64,000 bases of DNA from Gammaproteobacteria bacterium (GCA_018069465.1 JAGPUW010000006.1:176970-240969), one strand, 5' to 3'; counted from the stretch's first letter, positions 8,258 to 17,779 are shown. The notes: generated by a model not told the origin, from the letters alone. Made by a program: numbers and translations.

Positions 8258-9181
8258 TCATGATTGTTCTTTGTTTCTTTGAGCAAGTCCGAAAATAGTC
8301 CCAATGAAGTGACATGTAATGATGTCTTTAAGCAAGGTTTCTTCGGGCGTTCCGTATATCCTACTTTTTACTGAGTTTAAAATGGCGCGGGCTAATTGAG
8401 GGAAAATATATAGAGGTATACCTGCTATCTTTCTTTCCCCAGGCCAGCCGTTACTAAGGGCGATATTGCGGCTGGTTTGGTAGCGCCATTTTCTAAAATA
8501 TTTTTTTGTTAATCGGAAACCCTCAACTTTGTGGTGTACTTTCGCGCTGGCAATAAACACCACTTTCCCGCCTGCGTTAAGCAGTCGTTCAAACATTTCA
8601 CCATCTTCGCCACTGGCCAGAACGTTACCTTTTCGGCCTCTATTAACATCAAAGCCTCCAAAATCATCAAAGACACTTCGCTTAAAAGCCATGTTTGCAC
8701 CAAATGGTAACTGTGACGATTCGTTGATAATGTAATCTTCAGTGCGATCAGTGCGTATGGCTAAGAAGCCATGGAATTTTTCGGTAAGCCAAGTCGGTGG
8801 TGCTTTCTCCCAAATTGGCGCTATAAAGCCGCCGCAGGCATCTGCCTTATGCTTTTCTAAACCGTTAAGTGATTTTTCAATCCAATCAGGCTCCGGAAGT
8901 ACGTCGTCATCAGTAAAAAATAATATTTCGCCATTTGAGCAGGCAATGCCGTGGTTTCTTGCAAACGATAAGCCTTGTTGATTCTCGAACTCATAACGCA
9001 GGTTTGGCCATGTGTCTTGCAGCTGACTCACAACATCGTGAGTATGATCCGCTGAGTTATTATCAACCACGATAACTTCCCAGTCGCAATTAGATGGGGT
9101 CGCCAAATTTTTAACATAGGCCAGGGTTTCTTTTAGCGACTCAGCACGGTTATATGTGCAAATTATAAGGGATACCTTCAT
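8258..9181 (-). CDS. Glycosyltransferase family 2
   Basis: The 307-residue GT-A transferase starts MKVSLIICTYNRAESL and has the metal-binding FFTDDDVLPEPDW near residue 90. The acceptor-side motif ASGEDGEMFERL lies near residue 190. AGGAG lies 8 bases before the ATG, a good ribosome site that supports this start. It resembles the neighbouring GT2 at 6306-7241 in overall layout and may be an old duplicate. It should act at the inner face of the cytoplasmic membrane in repeat-unit assembly. It is the first gene after a 100-base gap, so a promoter could lie in 9182-9281, although I see no clear one. Confidence 0.85.
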   Translation of the reverse strand: MKVSLIICTYNRAESLKETLAYVKNLATPSNCDWEVIVVDNNSADHTHDVVSQLQDTWPNLRYEFENQQGLSFARNHGIACSNGEILFFTDDDVLPEPDWIEKSLNGLEKHKADACGGFIAPIWEKAPPTWLTEKFHGFLAIRTDRTEDYIINESSQLPFGANMAFKRSVFDDFGGFDVNRGRKGNVLASGEDGEMFERLLNAGGKVVFIASAKVHHKVEGFRLTKKYFRKWRYQTSRNIALSNGWPGERKIAGIPLYIFPQLARAILNSVKSRIYGTPEETLLKDIITCHFIGTIFGLAQRNKEQS

Positions 9182-9281
9182 AAGGAATTCTCCTGATTTT
9201 TCCCTAACAAAAGTCTACTAATAGAAATATTTATTGCTTCATATCTACAAGAGGTTTTATGAGTATTCATGATGGCTTATC

Positions 9282-10049
9282 TTAAGAGCGATCTGTAAGT
9301 CGGTCGACATAATACTTCACCGGAAAAAATAGGCTGGCATCATTGTGGCCAAAAGTTATTTTTTGCTTTAGCTTCCACTTGGGGTCTGTGCCGTACACTT
9401 CTATGCGGTGCAAGGCGAAAGGGCTACGCTCATTGTTGTTAAAGCCAGAGCGGGTGGAGCAGCCTAATGTAAAACCAGCCTCCTTAACCAGTTCGGTAGT
9501 TTGTTCAATGAAATCGCCATAGGGGTAGGCGAAGTGCTCGCAAGCGCTGCCTAGCTGCTCTTCTATCTCTTGCTTGCTGTCGTAAATTTCTGCGTGTGCG
9601 GCAGTCTTTTGCAAAGTGGAGAGCCGAGGGTGGTTAACACTGTGTGCACCAAAAGCGATACCGTGACGGGCCATTTCCTTGACCTGTGTCCAATTCAGCA
9701 TGGGTCTGCTCGGGAAGCCCTCGCCTTGCATCCAGCTATTTTGGCCACCCATATAGCCCGTGGTAAGAAAAATAGTCGCGGGAATATTGAATTCAGACAT
9801 GATCGCAAAAGCATTGGTGTAATTGTCTTCAAGGCCATCATCAATAGTGATGGCTATAGCGTTTCTAGGCAGAGCGGCCTTTCCGGACATGGCTAGCCCC
9901 ACTTGTTTCAATGAAACGGGTTCAAAGCCTTTGTCTTTAATTGTCTGCATATGCTGTCGAAATCGCTGAGGTGGACAGGCATAGCGCGCTTCCTTTGCCG
10001 TACGGGGCTCGCAGATCATGTGATACATAAGAATAGTGAAGCGCTCCAT
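9282..10049 (-). CDS. Polysaccharide deacetylase family protein
   Basis: The 255-residue protein has the NodB-homology fold. The metal and catalytic Asp motif is AITIDDGLEDN (TFDDG-like) near residue 67, the metal-binding HxxxH is GAHSVNHPRL near residue 136, and FAYPYGDF is the usual groove motif. These enzymes remove N- or O-acetyl groups from amino sugars in a metal-dependent way. There is no signal peptide, so a cytoplasmic substrate such as a lipid-linked or sugar precursor is likely; the N-terminus, FTILMYHMI, matches soluble members of exopolysaccharide clusters. It is separated from its neighbours by about 100 bases on both sides and is transcribed with the minus-strand glycan block. 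Confidence 0.85.
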   Translation of the reverse strand: MERFTILMYHMICEPRTAKEARYACPPQRFRQHMQTIKDKGFEPVSLKQVGLAMSGKAALPRNAIAITIDDGLEDNYTNAFAIMSEFNIPATIFLTTGYMGGQNSWMQGEGFPSRPMLNWTQVKEMARHGIAFGAHSVNHPRLSTLQKTAAHAEIYDSKQEIEEQLGSACEHFAYPYGDFIEQTTELVKEAGFTLGCSTRSGFNNNERSPFALHRIEVYGTDPKWKLKQKITFGHNDASLFFPVKYYVDRLTDRS

Positions 10050-10148
10050 AGTCTTTGTTCTATTCCCTTCTACTAAGTTGCAAAATAGCGGGCCAGGTTA
10101 TCGGTGTAATTATATGCGCAAAACGTAGTAATGACGGCGGATGGCTGC

Positions 10149-11072
10149 TCATTTAGCGCTTACCGCTGTGATCAGCTTTCTGTGCAGTGAATAGGGTAGT
10201 AGTGAAGGCAGCATATATTTCCAATCATCAAAATTGCCATAGCCGCATTTCATCACCTGTTTGAAAATTGATCGTGCATTACGCAAATCACGATTCCAAT
10301 AACAAGCAAAGCCTTGCTTGAGCAGCTCACCATACATCAGCTGCCTTACTTGTGAAGCGCCAAGTGTCGTTATGGCCTCAGGGTGTTGGCTAAGAAATAA
10401 TCTTTGAGCTAGACAGTGGTTAATCGCAATTTTAGCCTTATCTTGCGTAGCCTGTTCGCCAGCGTGAAAATGGTAATACGCTAGTACTTCAGGTACTCGT
10501 GTTAAAGGGTGCTTAATGGCGATGTTAAGCCAAAGTAGGTAATCTTCAGAGGTTAGAATGGACTCATTGAACAAGCCAGCTTCAATAATGGCAGTCTTAT
10601 ACGTCAGGCATGCATGAATCGGCCAGCGGCAGTTTTGAAACAGTAATTCAAGTTTTTTGGGTGTTTCATAGTCTGGTGGTACAAAGGGTTCACCCTGGCC
10701 TCCAGCCAGACCGATATTTTGCCACCCGCAGTACACGAGGGTAGCATCGCTATTGGTAAGAGCCCCATGCAGTTGCGATAAGTAGTCTGGGTGCCAGGTA
10801 TCGTCGGTATCTAAAAAAGCGATAAGTGAACCTTGCGCATGGTCGATGCCAGCGTTACGTGCTCGGCACACGCCACTATTTTTTTGTGTATGTAGCTTGA
10901 TTCGTCGATCATTAAAACTTTGTGTAATCTCCGCACTGCCATCGGTAGAGCCGTCATCGACAATGACCAGCTCCCAGTCGGTGAATGACTGAGCTAGCAC
11001 AGATTCAATGCTAGTTGCGATGGTATCCGCGCGGTTATAACACGGCATGATGATTGAAATTAAAGGGCCCAT
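10149..11072 (-). CDS. Glycosyltransferase family 2
   Basis: The 307-residue GT-A transferase begins GPLISIIMPCYNRAD, has ELVIVDDGSTDGS near residue 35 and the metal-binding FLDTDDTWHPDYL near residue 92. TSEDYLLWL near residue 180 provides the acceptor/base motif. This is the classical layout of O-antigen and capsule GT2 enzymes. The C-terminal 90 residues are helical and lack membrane segments, so it is not a polymerising synthase. It follows the WbsX-like genes in the same transcript, with 29 bases between them. The sugar specificity cannot be read from sequence. Confidence 0.87.
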   Translation of the reverse strand: MGPLISIIMPCYNRADTIATSIESVLAQSFTDWELVIVDDGSTDGSAEITQSFNDRRIKLHTQKNSGVCRARNAGIDHAQGSLIAFLDTDDTWHPDYLSQLHGALTNSDATLVYCGWQNIGLAGGQGEPFVPPDYETPKKLELLFQNCRWPIHACLTYKTAIIEAGLFNESILTSEDYLLWLNIAIKHPLTRVPEVLAYYHFHAGEQATQDKAKIAINHCLAQRLFLSQHPEAITTLGASQVRQLMYGELLKQGFACYWNRDLRNARSIFKQVMKCGYGNFDDWKYMLPSLLPYSLHRKLITAVSAK

Positions 11073-11101
11073 ATTTTATTTTTCATCAAGGCTTGAGTGG
11101 G

Positions 11102-12169
11102 CTACTTTGGGCTAACGACAGACTTTATAACGTCAAGATACTTATGGCCATTGCGTAAATCAGGTTCAACATAATTGCCCTCAGCCCATTCATTCCAGGC
11201 TTTTAAAAATACGAGCTTTCTGTTTGTTGGTTTGTCCTCAACACGCGTAAGCGCTCGCTCTAATTGCTTTTGGAATAACTCTATAGTGACACCTTCAAAA
11301 ACAACTCCGTTAGTACCTGAACGCGGTGTGTTATCCCAATTGGGTATCACACAAGGGTAACTTTCATATCGGGGCTTCTCTTCTCTGACCAGCTTATTAA
11401 TAAGCTTTGGATACGAGTAAATGGTTGGCAGTTTTTTCCCCATTAATGCCTGTAGCTTTAGTAAGGGGTATTCGGAGGGGATCGTGGGTGTTGGTCCGGG
11501 CATTCTTTGGTCAACGACAGCATCTAAGCCGAGTGTCTCGGGGTCGTTATTGCTGAGGTGTGAAACCCCGATCAAATACAAACCAGGTAAACCTTCACGT
11601 AAAGCCAGCTCGCGCCAATAATCTGTAACCTTGTTTATCTCGGGCAGTTCGGTGGGGCGATAAATCAGAAAAACTGGTTTGTTATCGACAGTAATATAGC
11701 GAGCGTCTCGAAAGGCTTTTAGCAATACATAAAAATGTTCTTTATGGTCATCCATACTTGGGTACGTTTGCTCGATCAGTATGCGGTTTGGTTCCCCATG
11801 CCATATGCCGCTCCACGTCTGGTTAGCCCAGCATAAGCAAAAGGGGAAGTCGGGCTCGCCTGATTCCAGTACCTCATTAAAAGGCTGCTCAATCAGGCGT
11901 TTGCCAGCAAACCAGTAATGGTAATAACAAAAACCTTCTATGCCGTTCTCTTTGGCCAATTCAGCCTGGGCCATTCTGGTTTCGGGTACACGTAGATCAT
12001 AAAAGCCAAGATCGGCAGGTACGTTGGGTTGCTGGTGTCCTTTGTACAAGGGCTTAGCCTTTGCGGTATTTGTCCACTCGGTAAAGCCTTTTCCCCACCA
12101 CTCGTCGTTTTCAGGGATTGGGTGAAACTGCGGTAGATAGAAAGCTATAATTCTGGCGAGGTTAGGCAT
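11102..12169 (-). CDS. WbsX-like / GH99-like domain protein (copy 1)
   Basis: The 355-residue protein belongs to the WbsX family, which has a glycoside-hydrolase 99-like TIM-barrel and is found in O-antigen clusters. Visible family motifs are FYLPQFHPIPENDEWW at the N-terminus, FCYYHYWFAGKR near residue 80, FCLCWANQTWSG near residue 110 and KAWNEWAEGNYVEPD near the C-terminus. Such proteins are annotated as glycosyltransferases or lipopolysaccharide biosynthesis proteins, although the fold is that of a glycan hydrolase acting on alpha-mannosides. There is no signal peptide, so a cytoplasmic role is likely. It is the shorter of two adjacent paralogues, separated by 6 bases from the second. Confidence 0.83.
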   Translation of the reverse strand: MPNLARIIAFYLPQFHPIPENDEWWGKGFTEWTNTAKAKPLYKGHQQPNVPADLGFYDLRVPETRMAQAELAKENGIEGFCYYHYWFAGKRLIEQPFNEVLESGEPDFPFCLCWANQTWSGIWHGEPNRILIEQTYPSMDDHKEHFYVLLKAFRDARYITVDNKPVFLIYRPTELPEINKVTDYWRELALREGLPGLYLIGVSHLSNNDPETLGLDAVVDQRMPGPTPTIPSEYPLLKLQALMGKKLPTIYSYPKLINKLVREEKPRYESYPCVIPNWDNTPRSGTNGVVFEGVTIELFQKQLERALTRVEDKPTNRKLVFLKAWNEWAEGNYVEPDLRNGHKYLDVIKSVVSPK

Positions 12170-12175
12170 GTCAGG

Positions 12176-13435
12176 TTATTTCCAGAGTCTAAAGTATTTA
12201 TATAAGCCAGAAAATTGTTTTACACAGCTAGTAAGGCGCCAATAAGCAGCTCTTAAAAATGTGGTCTCGGGCCTAGGCGATTGACTCAGTTTGGCTTCAT
12301 TGATTTTAGTGGTTTCTGGCCTTGTGCTTTTGTAACGCTCTGCTGCCTTAGTCAGAGCTTGCTGGGTAGCTTTAAGGTACTGATTACCCCATTTTAAATC
12401 AGGCTCAAGGTGGTTCCCCTCAGCCCATTCGTTCCATGCGTTTATAAAAACAATATGCTCATCATTACTGGGGTTTAACACAGCTTTTTCAGTAGCTTTT
12501 TCCAACCATGCTTGGTATTTAGCAGGCGATGAATCAGTAAAAATGTTTGCGCCGATTTTTCTTCTAGCGCTATTGTCCCATGAAGGGCTTACGCCAGGGA
12601 AACGTACCGACTTAGACGCGGGGCGATTAAGAATGCCTTGCGCCATGTCCTCATAATCGATAATAGTATTTTGAATAAGCTGTTTTGGTAATATCCCCAG
12701 TTTACAAAGTATTTTTTCAAGAGGGGAACGGAACATTACGTTGCCCATTGACCAGCTAAAAGGTGGGAACTCGACATCAGCATCAAAATTGATCTCTTTA
12801 GCACTTATGCCCGCTTTTACACTTTCATAATCTTCCACGCGAGCCAGGTAAATACCCTCTAATCCGGCGGCTTCTGCTTCCTCACGCCATATACGAGCAG
12901 TCTCAATAGGGTTGGGTAATAGATGTGAACGATAGACAAGGAAGAGCGGTTTGTTATTGATACGTATATAGCGCTTGTCCTTAAAAGCGGGTATCAAGCT
13001 GCGGATGTGATCAATATCATCTTGATGGGAGTAGTTTTGCTGTAGTAAAACATCTCTATTGTTGCCGTCCCATGCTCTAGTCCAGTTTTCATTGGCCCAG
13101 CAGAGACAAAAAGGGAAGTCAGGTTTTTGTGATTCTAAAACCTCATTGAAAGGTTGCTCTAATATGCGCCGCCCATTAAACCAATAATGGTAGTAACAGA
13201 AGCCATGTATGCCATGCTCTCGCGCTAGATCTGCTTGTGCTTGTCGTGTCTCTGGCAGCCTTAAATCATAAAACCCCAATTCTTCGGGCAAATGCGGTTG
13301 ATAATGGCCGTTGAACTTTGGAGTTGCGCGGGTGACGTTAGTCCATTCAGTAAAGCCCTTACCCCACCATTCATCGTTTTCTGGAACTGGATGGTATTGT
13401 GGGAGGTAGAAGGAAATTGCGCGAATTTCAGTCAT
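12176..13435 (-). CDS. WbsX-like / GH99-like domain protein (copy 2)
   Basis: The 419-residue paralogue of the downstream gene has the same motifs in the same order: FYLPQYHPVPENDEWW, FCYYHYWFNGRR, FCLCWANENWTRAWDG and NAWNEWAEGNHLEPD. The extra length is a C-terminal tail of about 60 residues after the barrel, rich in basic and aromatic residues, which may be a membrane-contact or partner-binding region. Its start overlaps the stop of the GT4 gene by 4 bases, so the two are translationally coupled. The two WbsX proteins are clearly homologous but far from identical, so they probably act on different linkages. Function in this family is still poorly proven. Confidence 0.83.
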   Translation of the reverse strand: MTEIRAISFYLPQYHPVPENDEWWGKGFTEWTNVTRATPKFNGHYQPHLPEELGFYDLRLPETRQAQADLAREHGIHGFCYYHYWFNGRRILEQPFNEVLESQKPDFPFCLCWANENWTRAWDGNNRDVLLQQNYSHQDDIDHIRSLIPAFKDKRYIRINNKPLFLVYRSHLLPNPIETARIWREEAEAAGLEGIYLARVEDYESVKAGISAKEINFDADVEFPPFSWSMGNVMFRSPLEKILCKLGILPKQLIQNTIIDYEDMAQGILNRPASKSVRFPGVSPSWDNSARRKIGANIFTDSSPAKYQAWLEKATEKAVLNPSNDEHIVFINAWNEWAEGNHLEPDLKWGNQYLKATQQALTKAAERYKSTRPETTKINEAKLSQSPRPETTFLRAAYWRLTSCVKQFSGLYKYFRLWK

Positions 13436-14652
13436 GATTGTTCTTCTGAGTGAAGCTTATACGGGTGATTGTGAACGACATCTGAAATGGTAGTTTGGAC
13501 ATGGTGTGCGTGGGCCTCCAGTGTAAAGGTCTCATGAAGCCTTGCTAGCCCGGCGGCAGACATTCGGGCCGCCTCGGTAGTATTGCCAATAATACGCTCA
13601 ATGGCCTCCGCAAGAGCGTCAGCGTCACCTTTCGGTACCAGCAAGCCAGTACATTCGTCTATCACTATCTCCTCAGGACCACCGCAACGTGTTGAAACAA
13701 CTGGCGTCCCGGCTGCCATTGCCTCTATCACTGTGCGACCGAAAGGCTCCTCATCTGACGTTACGACGAGAAGATCAGATGCTGCTAGAATTCGTGGAAT
13801 ATCATGTCGCCAGCCAAGGAAACGTATCTGTTTCTGTATGCCCTTGGATTCACTGAATGCCTTAATTTTAGAGATGTAATTGGCTTCGCCCTCGCCGATA
13901 AAAAGAAAGGTGATACTTGGTATACGACTACTGATAAGAGCTGCGGCTTCCGCGAGTAACATTTGCCCTTTGCGTGGAATGATTGAGCCAATTAAAACGA
14001 CGAGCTGTGATGGGGCCGCGAGCCCTAGCTCCATGCGCAATGAGTAAGCAGAATCAGCAGGGTCAAGGTTGAAAGAAGCCGGGTCGATTCCGTTGTAGAT
14101 TACTTGAGTTTTATTTCTAGTCTGGTTGCTATCATAGGCTTTGCCAAGGTAGTGCGAGTTGACGATAACTCTGTCGGAGAATCGACCAACAATTTGGGGT
14201 ATCAGGCTTGATGGCACCAGCGATTTCAGCTGGCTATTTCCTGGTACTTGCTCGCGCAGGTGCCAGATGTGAGGTCGCCGTGTTAGGCGTGCGGCTAGTG
14301 CGCCCTCGATAGATACCACTGTGTTGGTATATACAACATCAATTTGATTGTGCTCGATCTGGTGGGCTAAGGCCCATACCCGTGACTTGAGCCCGGCTAA
14401 AAAATTCCGACCAATTTGAAAATGATTCAGCTTTACTTCATCACCTGTGGCAATCCAGTGGGCGATAGAACGCACGACAACAGGAATGCCTAGGGCTGCT
14501 ATGGAATCATTGAGTGGCCCCTTATGCGGGGCCACTACGAGAGGTTCAAATTCGCTCCGATCTAGTCGTGACAGAAGGCCCAACAACGAGAGTTGTGCCC
14601 CATATAGCGAGGAGTCGTGCGATAAAAATAATATGCGAATCATCGTACTCAA
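13432..14652 (-). CDS. Glycosyltransferase family 4
   Basis: The 406-residue GT-B transferase shows LFLSHDSSLYGAQLSL at the N-terminus (the glycine-rich acceptor loop), VIYNGIDPASF near residue 190, and IPRKGQMLLAEA of the donor half. Near residue 300 it has SDEEPFGRTVIEAMAAGTP, the EX7E-type motif that binds the nucleotide-sugar. It should retain donor stereochemistry and act in the cytoplasm at the membrane. The gene is coupled to the WbsX gene downstream by a 4-base overlap. There is a 101-base gap upstream (14653-14753) to the methyltransferase gene. Confidence 0.87.
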   Translation of the reverse strand: MSTMIRILFLSHDSSLYGAQLSLLGLLSRLDRSEFEPLVVAPHKGPLNDSIAALGIPVVVRSIAHWIATGDEVKLNHFQIGRNFLAGLKSRVWALAHQIEHNQIDVVYTNTVVSIEGALAARLTRRPHIWHLREQVPGNSQLKSLVPSSLIPQIVGRFSDRVIVNSHYLGKAYDSNQTRNKTQVIYNGIDPASFNLDPADSAYSLRMELGLAAPSQLVVLIGSIIPRKGQMLLAEAAALISSRIPSITFLFIGEGEANYISKIKAFSESKGIQKQIRFLGWRHDIPRILAASDLLVVTSDEEPFGRTVIEAMAAGTPVVSTRCGGPEEIVIDECTGLLVPKGDADALAEAIERIIGNTTEAARMSAAGLARLHETFTLEAHAHHVQTTISDVVHNHPYKLHSEEQS

Positions 14653-14753
14653 TAATTAGGAAAACTTGTGATCGATCTTAAAGGTGGAAAGTAAGTTTTA
14701 TGGGGAAAACGGTATGCAATTTGCGTTGTTCCGCGCAGACCGTAAATGCATAG

Positions 14754-15560
14754 TCAGGCTCCCAAAGTAAAGATAGCTACACCTTTTCCTTCCGTTGCAT
14801 GGTATAGGCTAAATTCAGGGTATTTTTCTTGCCATGCTTTGACGACATTCTGCTCCCCTACGCGATTTGCGTCATCTAGTATGATTACCGCATTATCCGC
14901 TAGATATGGTCTAAGCACTGTCAGGGCTGGCTCTCTTGTTCTACCTAAGCCGTCCTCATATGCGGGTGGGCCATCTATCAAAACAAAATCAAATTTAAGC
15001 GAGCCCGCTAGAGCTGGAATACGTGAATACCATGGGTGAGGGAAGCCATCTTCTGGTTGCAATGGGCAATATTCGAACTGGATCAGTTCATCAACGCTGT
15101 TCAAGCGAGCCAATTCTTTTGTGTTGTTTAAAAAGCGCTCTTCGTGATCTACTGAAATATGCCTGTTAGGTGATGCGCCCATAAGTTGTAATGCACGTGC
15201 AATAATTATCGTGGAACTACCAGAACCCAATTCTAAAATTGCTTGCGGTTTGCGTTCTTGTAGCAGGAACAGAAGATTGCGTGCGTGATGTGTGTCAATA
15301 CTTGGGCCTCCCATAAAAACTGGAAATTCAAAACCGAGTGAGTTAATACACGAAGCATTAACGGATTCAGCTGCTATATTACTAGCTGCTGTTAGGATTT
15401 TGGCATTTGCTTTCTCATTTGATCTTTTAAAGGTGCTGAGTTCATCTCGAATGTTGTAAATATCGTGACGCATGCTGCGCACCCAAGTTTTCAGCCTTAA
15501 GGCTAAGGTGAGAAGATAAATAAATATTGCAAAAGCAATAAGGAAAATCAAGATATTCAT
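14754..15560 (-). CDS. Membrane-anchored SAM-dependent methyltransferase-like protein
   Basis: The protein has about 268 residues from the ATG at 15560. The first 22 residues (MNILIFLIAFAIFIYLL) form one membrane anchor, followed by a short helical linker. A Rossmann methyltransferase domain then shows motif I as ILELGSGSSTIIIA near residue 108, HISVDHEERF (motif II), FDFVLIDGPPAYEDG and VIILDDANRVGE. The start is preferred because the upstream wzt stop and this ATG are only one base apart (TGAAATG), indicating coupling. In ABC-type O-antigen systems, methylation of the non-reducing end can be the termination mark read by the Wzt C-terminal domain. That role is inferred here from gene order. 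Confidence 0.75.
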   Translation of the reverse strand: MNILIFLIAFAIFIYLLTLALRLKTWVRSMRHDIYNIRDELSTFKRSNEKANAKILTAASNIAAESVNASCINSLGFEFPVFMGGPSIDTHHARNLLFLLQERKPQAILELGSGSSTIIIARALQLMGASPNRHISVDHEERFLNNTKELARLNSVDELIQFEYCPLQPEDGFPHPWYSRIPALAGSLKFDFVLIDGPPAYEDGLGRTREPALTVLRPYLADNAVIILDDANRVGEQNVVKAWQEKYPEFSLYHATEGKGVAIFTLGA

Positions 15561-15561
15561 T

Positions 15562-16854
15562 TCATAATTCCATATTTTTAAGTGGTTGATGTGGGTTCTT
15601 GTTTTCGATAATGGTATTTCTACCATCCGAAATTGACCATTGCGCAGGCATGTAGGCCAGTGTCCCTTGTGGCAATTTAGTAGCGAATTCCGAAGACGCC
15701 TCTATTAATAACCAAATCAGTTGATTGCCGGTCCAAAGTGGTCGTCTAATCCTGTCATAAATGCCGATACCGATACCATAGCTGCCTGGACACAGTGACA
15801 ATTTATCGATAATCATTTCGATTGTATGGGTGCCAGCGATAAGGTCAATAGGACTGTCTAATAGCGAGGTGCTGGATTTGGTCATAAAAACCATTTCTGG
15901 GTTATGAAGACCAATATTGATTTCTACATTCTTAATTAACTTAGGTACGTAGAGTGTAACTTGCAGGTGGAAATCAGAGAATAACGGACATACTGGGGTT
16001 CCGTCGATGTGCTTATTGGTAGTAACCTCAATTGCCCTTACTTCAATCTCATTAGTGTCGATAGATGGTTTTATGACGTTGTTAGTTTTGCGGACCCCGT
16101 CTAGTTGCGCTAGGGTCGTTTCATCCAGAAATAGCTTGGTAGCCTCGGCGGGCGCCCCGTCGAATATCACTTGCCCATGCTTCAAAAGAATCATGCGAGA
16201 GCATATCCGCTCAAGTTGTCGGACGTTGTGGCCTACGATCAGTACCGTTCGGCCTTGCTTGTTGATCATATTTTCCATACGAGTCAAACATTTTCGCTGA
16301 AAGGCGATGTCACCTACGGCTAGCACTTCATCAACGATCAGGATGTCTGCTTCCATGCTAGTGGCGATGGAAAAACCTAGCTTTACTGTCATTCCAGAGC
16401 TGTAGCGTTTTACTGGTGTGTCGATAAATTGTTCTAGTTCCGAAAAGTCGATTATTTCGTCTAACTTACTTTGAATAATATTTTTGGGTATACCTAGAAT
16501 TGCACCATTAAGGAAGATGTTTTCCCGCCCTGTTAGCTCAGGGTTTACCCCAGCACCAACTTCAATGAGTGGGGCGATACTGCCATTTACAATGACTTCA
16601 CCGCTGGTGGGCTTGGTGATATTAGCGAGGTGTTTGAGTAGGGTGCTTTTACCTGCGCCGTTATGGCCGATAATGCCGACCACTTCGCCTTCTTCAATAG
16701 TGAAGTTGACATCATCCAACGCCTTGAAGCGTTCTCTTTGCCAGGTGCCTTTGCCCTGAATTTTAGCCAAGGTGTGGCGTAGTGTGTCCTTTATGCTGGT
16801 AACGGTACCAAGGTCATACTCTTTGGTGAGATGTTTTACTTCAATGATTGGCAT
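15562..16854 (-). CDS. wzt: Polysaccharide ABC exporter, ATP-binding protein with carbohydrate-binding C-terminus (Wzt type)
   Basis: The 430-residue protein has two parts. Residues 1-250 are an ABC ATPase with Walker A GHNGAGKST near residue 66, signature YSSGMTVKLGFS, Walker B ILIVDEVLAVGD and the H-loop IVGHNVRQ. Residues 275-420 form a beta-rich domain like the Wzt C-terminal carbohydrate-binding domain, which in known O-antigen exporters recognises a terminal modification of the finished chain. The protein should pair with the permease gene 48 bases upstream to flip undecaprenyl-linked polymer to the periplasm. The next gene is a methyltransferase, coupled by one base. The symbol reflects the type of system, not proven orthology. 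Confidence 0.88.
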   Translation of the reverse strand: MPIIEVKHLTKEYDLGTVTSIKDTLRHTLAKIQGKGTWQRERFKALDDVNFTIEEGEVVGIIGHNGAGKSTLLKHLANITKPTSGEVIVNGSIAPLIEVGAGVNPELTGRENIFLNGAILGIPKNIIQSKLDEIIDFSELEQFIDTPVKRYSSGMTVKLGFSIATSMEADILIVDEVLAVGDIAFQRKCLTRMENMINKQGRTVLIVGHNVRQLERICSRMILLKHGQVIFDGAPAEATKLFLDETTLAQLDGVRKTNNVIKPSIDTNEIEVRAIEVTTNKHIDGTPVCPLFSDFHLQVTLYVPKLIKNVEINIGLHNPEMVFMTKSSTSLLDSPIDLIAGTHTIEMIIDKLSLCPGSYGIGIGIYDRIRRPLWTGNQLIWLLIEASSEFATKLPQGTLAYMPAQWSISDGRNTIIENKNPHQPLKNMEL

Positions 16855-16902
16855 AAATGCTTTTACTCGTTGATCAGTATTTTAGCGTGTTTATTTATAG
16901 GC

Positions 16903-17721
16903 TTAGATAATATCGGCAAACCAGTTTTCAGCACGCTTAAAAAACAGATAACTCAGGGGTAGAAGTATCGCGGTGGCGATAAAGCCTGGTAGTAGTGCAG
17001 TAAAGTCGGGTGCTATGCCTTGTAGCAGGCATTTTTGAAAGCTGTCAATAATCCCTGCGAGGGGGTTGATATTGTAAATGGTGTACAGGGTTTCAGACCA
17101 TTCACCGGCAGCGCGCTCGTCAAGTAGTTTTGTTTTGACCAGGCTTAATGGGTAGATTACGGGTGAGGCATACATGGCGAGGGATAATAATACGGGTAGT
17201 GCCTGGGCGACATCACGATAGTAAACATTCAGCGCCGAGCCGAAGAGGCTGATTGTTAAAGCCACTAGCATGGTATAAAAAATAATGAGCGGCACCCACA
17301 GTACTTGTACAGTGGGTAGCATTTGGTAGTACACCATTAGTGCGGCCAGAATAAGGAAGCCGATAGCTAGCTCTACCAATTTGGTAACCATAGCTGTAAG
17401 GGGGAAGACTTCTCTGGGGAAGTAAATTTTCTTAATTAATGAGGTGTTGGCGGTTATGCTGTTTACACCCTCTGATGCTGATTCCTGGAAAAATATCCAC
17501 GGCATTAATGCGGCGAATGTCAGTATAGGGTAGGGGATGTCGCCTGTTTCAATCCCGACGAAGCTTTTTACCAAAGTAAAAATTAGCATTAGCATAAGGG
17601 GCTTGATTACCGCCCAAAGTAAACCAAGGTAGGCCTGCTTATAGCGTACCACTATGTTTTTCCACGCCAGTGCTGCTATGAGTTCCCGATATTGGTAAAG
17701 GTTTTTTGGTGAGGCTATCAT
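16903..17721 (-). CDS. wzm: Polysaccharide ABC exporter permease (Wzm type)
   Basis: The 272-residue integral membrane protein belongs to the ABC-2 permease family. The N-terminus has YRELIAALAWKNIVVRYKQ, the amphipathic coupling region seen in Wzm/TagG/KpsM proteins, followed by YLGLLWAVIKPLMLM and about six membrane segments. It forms the channel through which lipid-linked polysaccharide leaves the cytoplasm, with the adjacent ATPase as partner. AAGGA lies about 11 bases before the ATG. It is the first gene of the exporter pair in this minus-strand block, 58 bases after the stop of the TPR protein gene. Confidence 0.9.
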   Translation of the reverse strand: MIASPKNLYQYRELIAALAWKNIVVRYKQAYLGLLWAVIKPLMLMLIFTLVKSFVGIETGDIPYPILTFAALMPWIFFQESASEGVNSITANTSLIKKIYFPREVFPLTAMVTKLVELAIGFLILAALMVYYQMLPTVQVLWVPLIIFYTMLVALTISLFGSALNVYYRDVAQALPVLLSLAMYASPVIYPLSLVKTKLLDERAAGEWSETLYTIYNINPLAGIIDSFQKCLLQGIAPDFTALLPGFIATAILLPLSYLFFKRAENWFADII

Positions 17722-17779
17722 CGTAACTTTTTTCCTTAACTTTCAGTACATGCCATTAAGATAGTAAAACAACAGCTTG

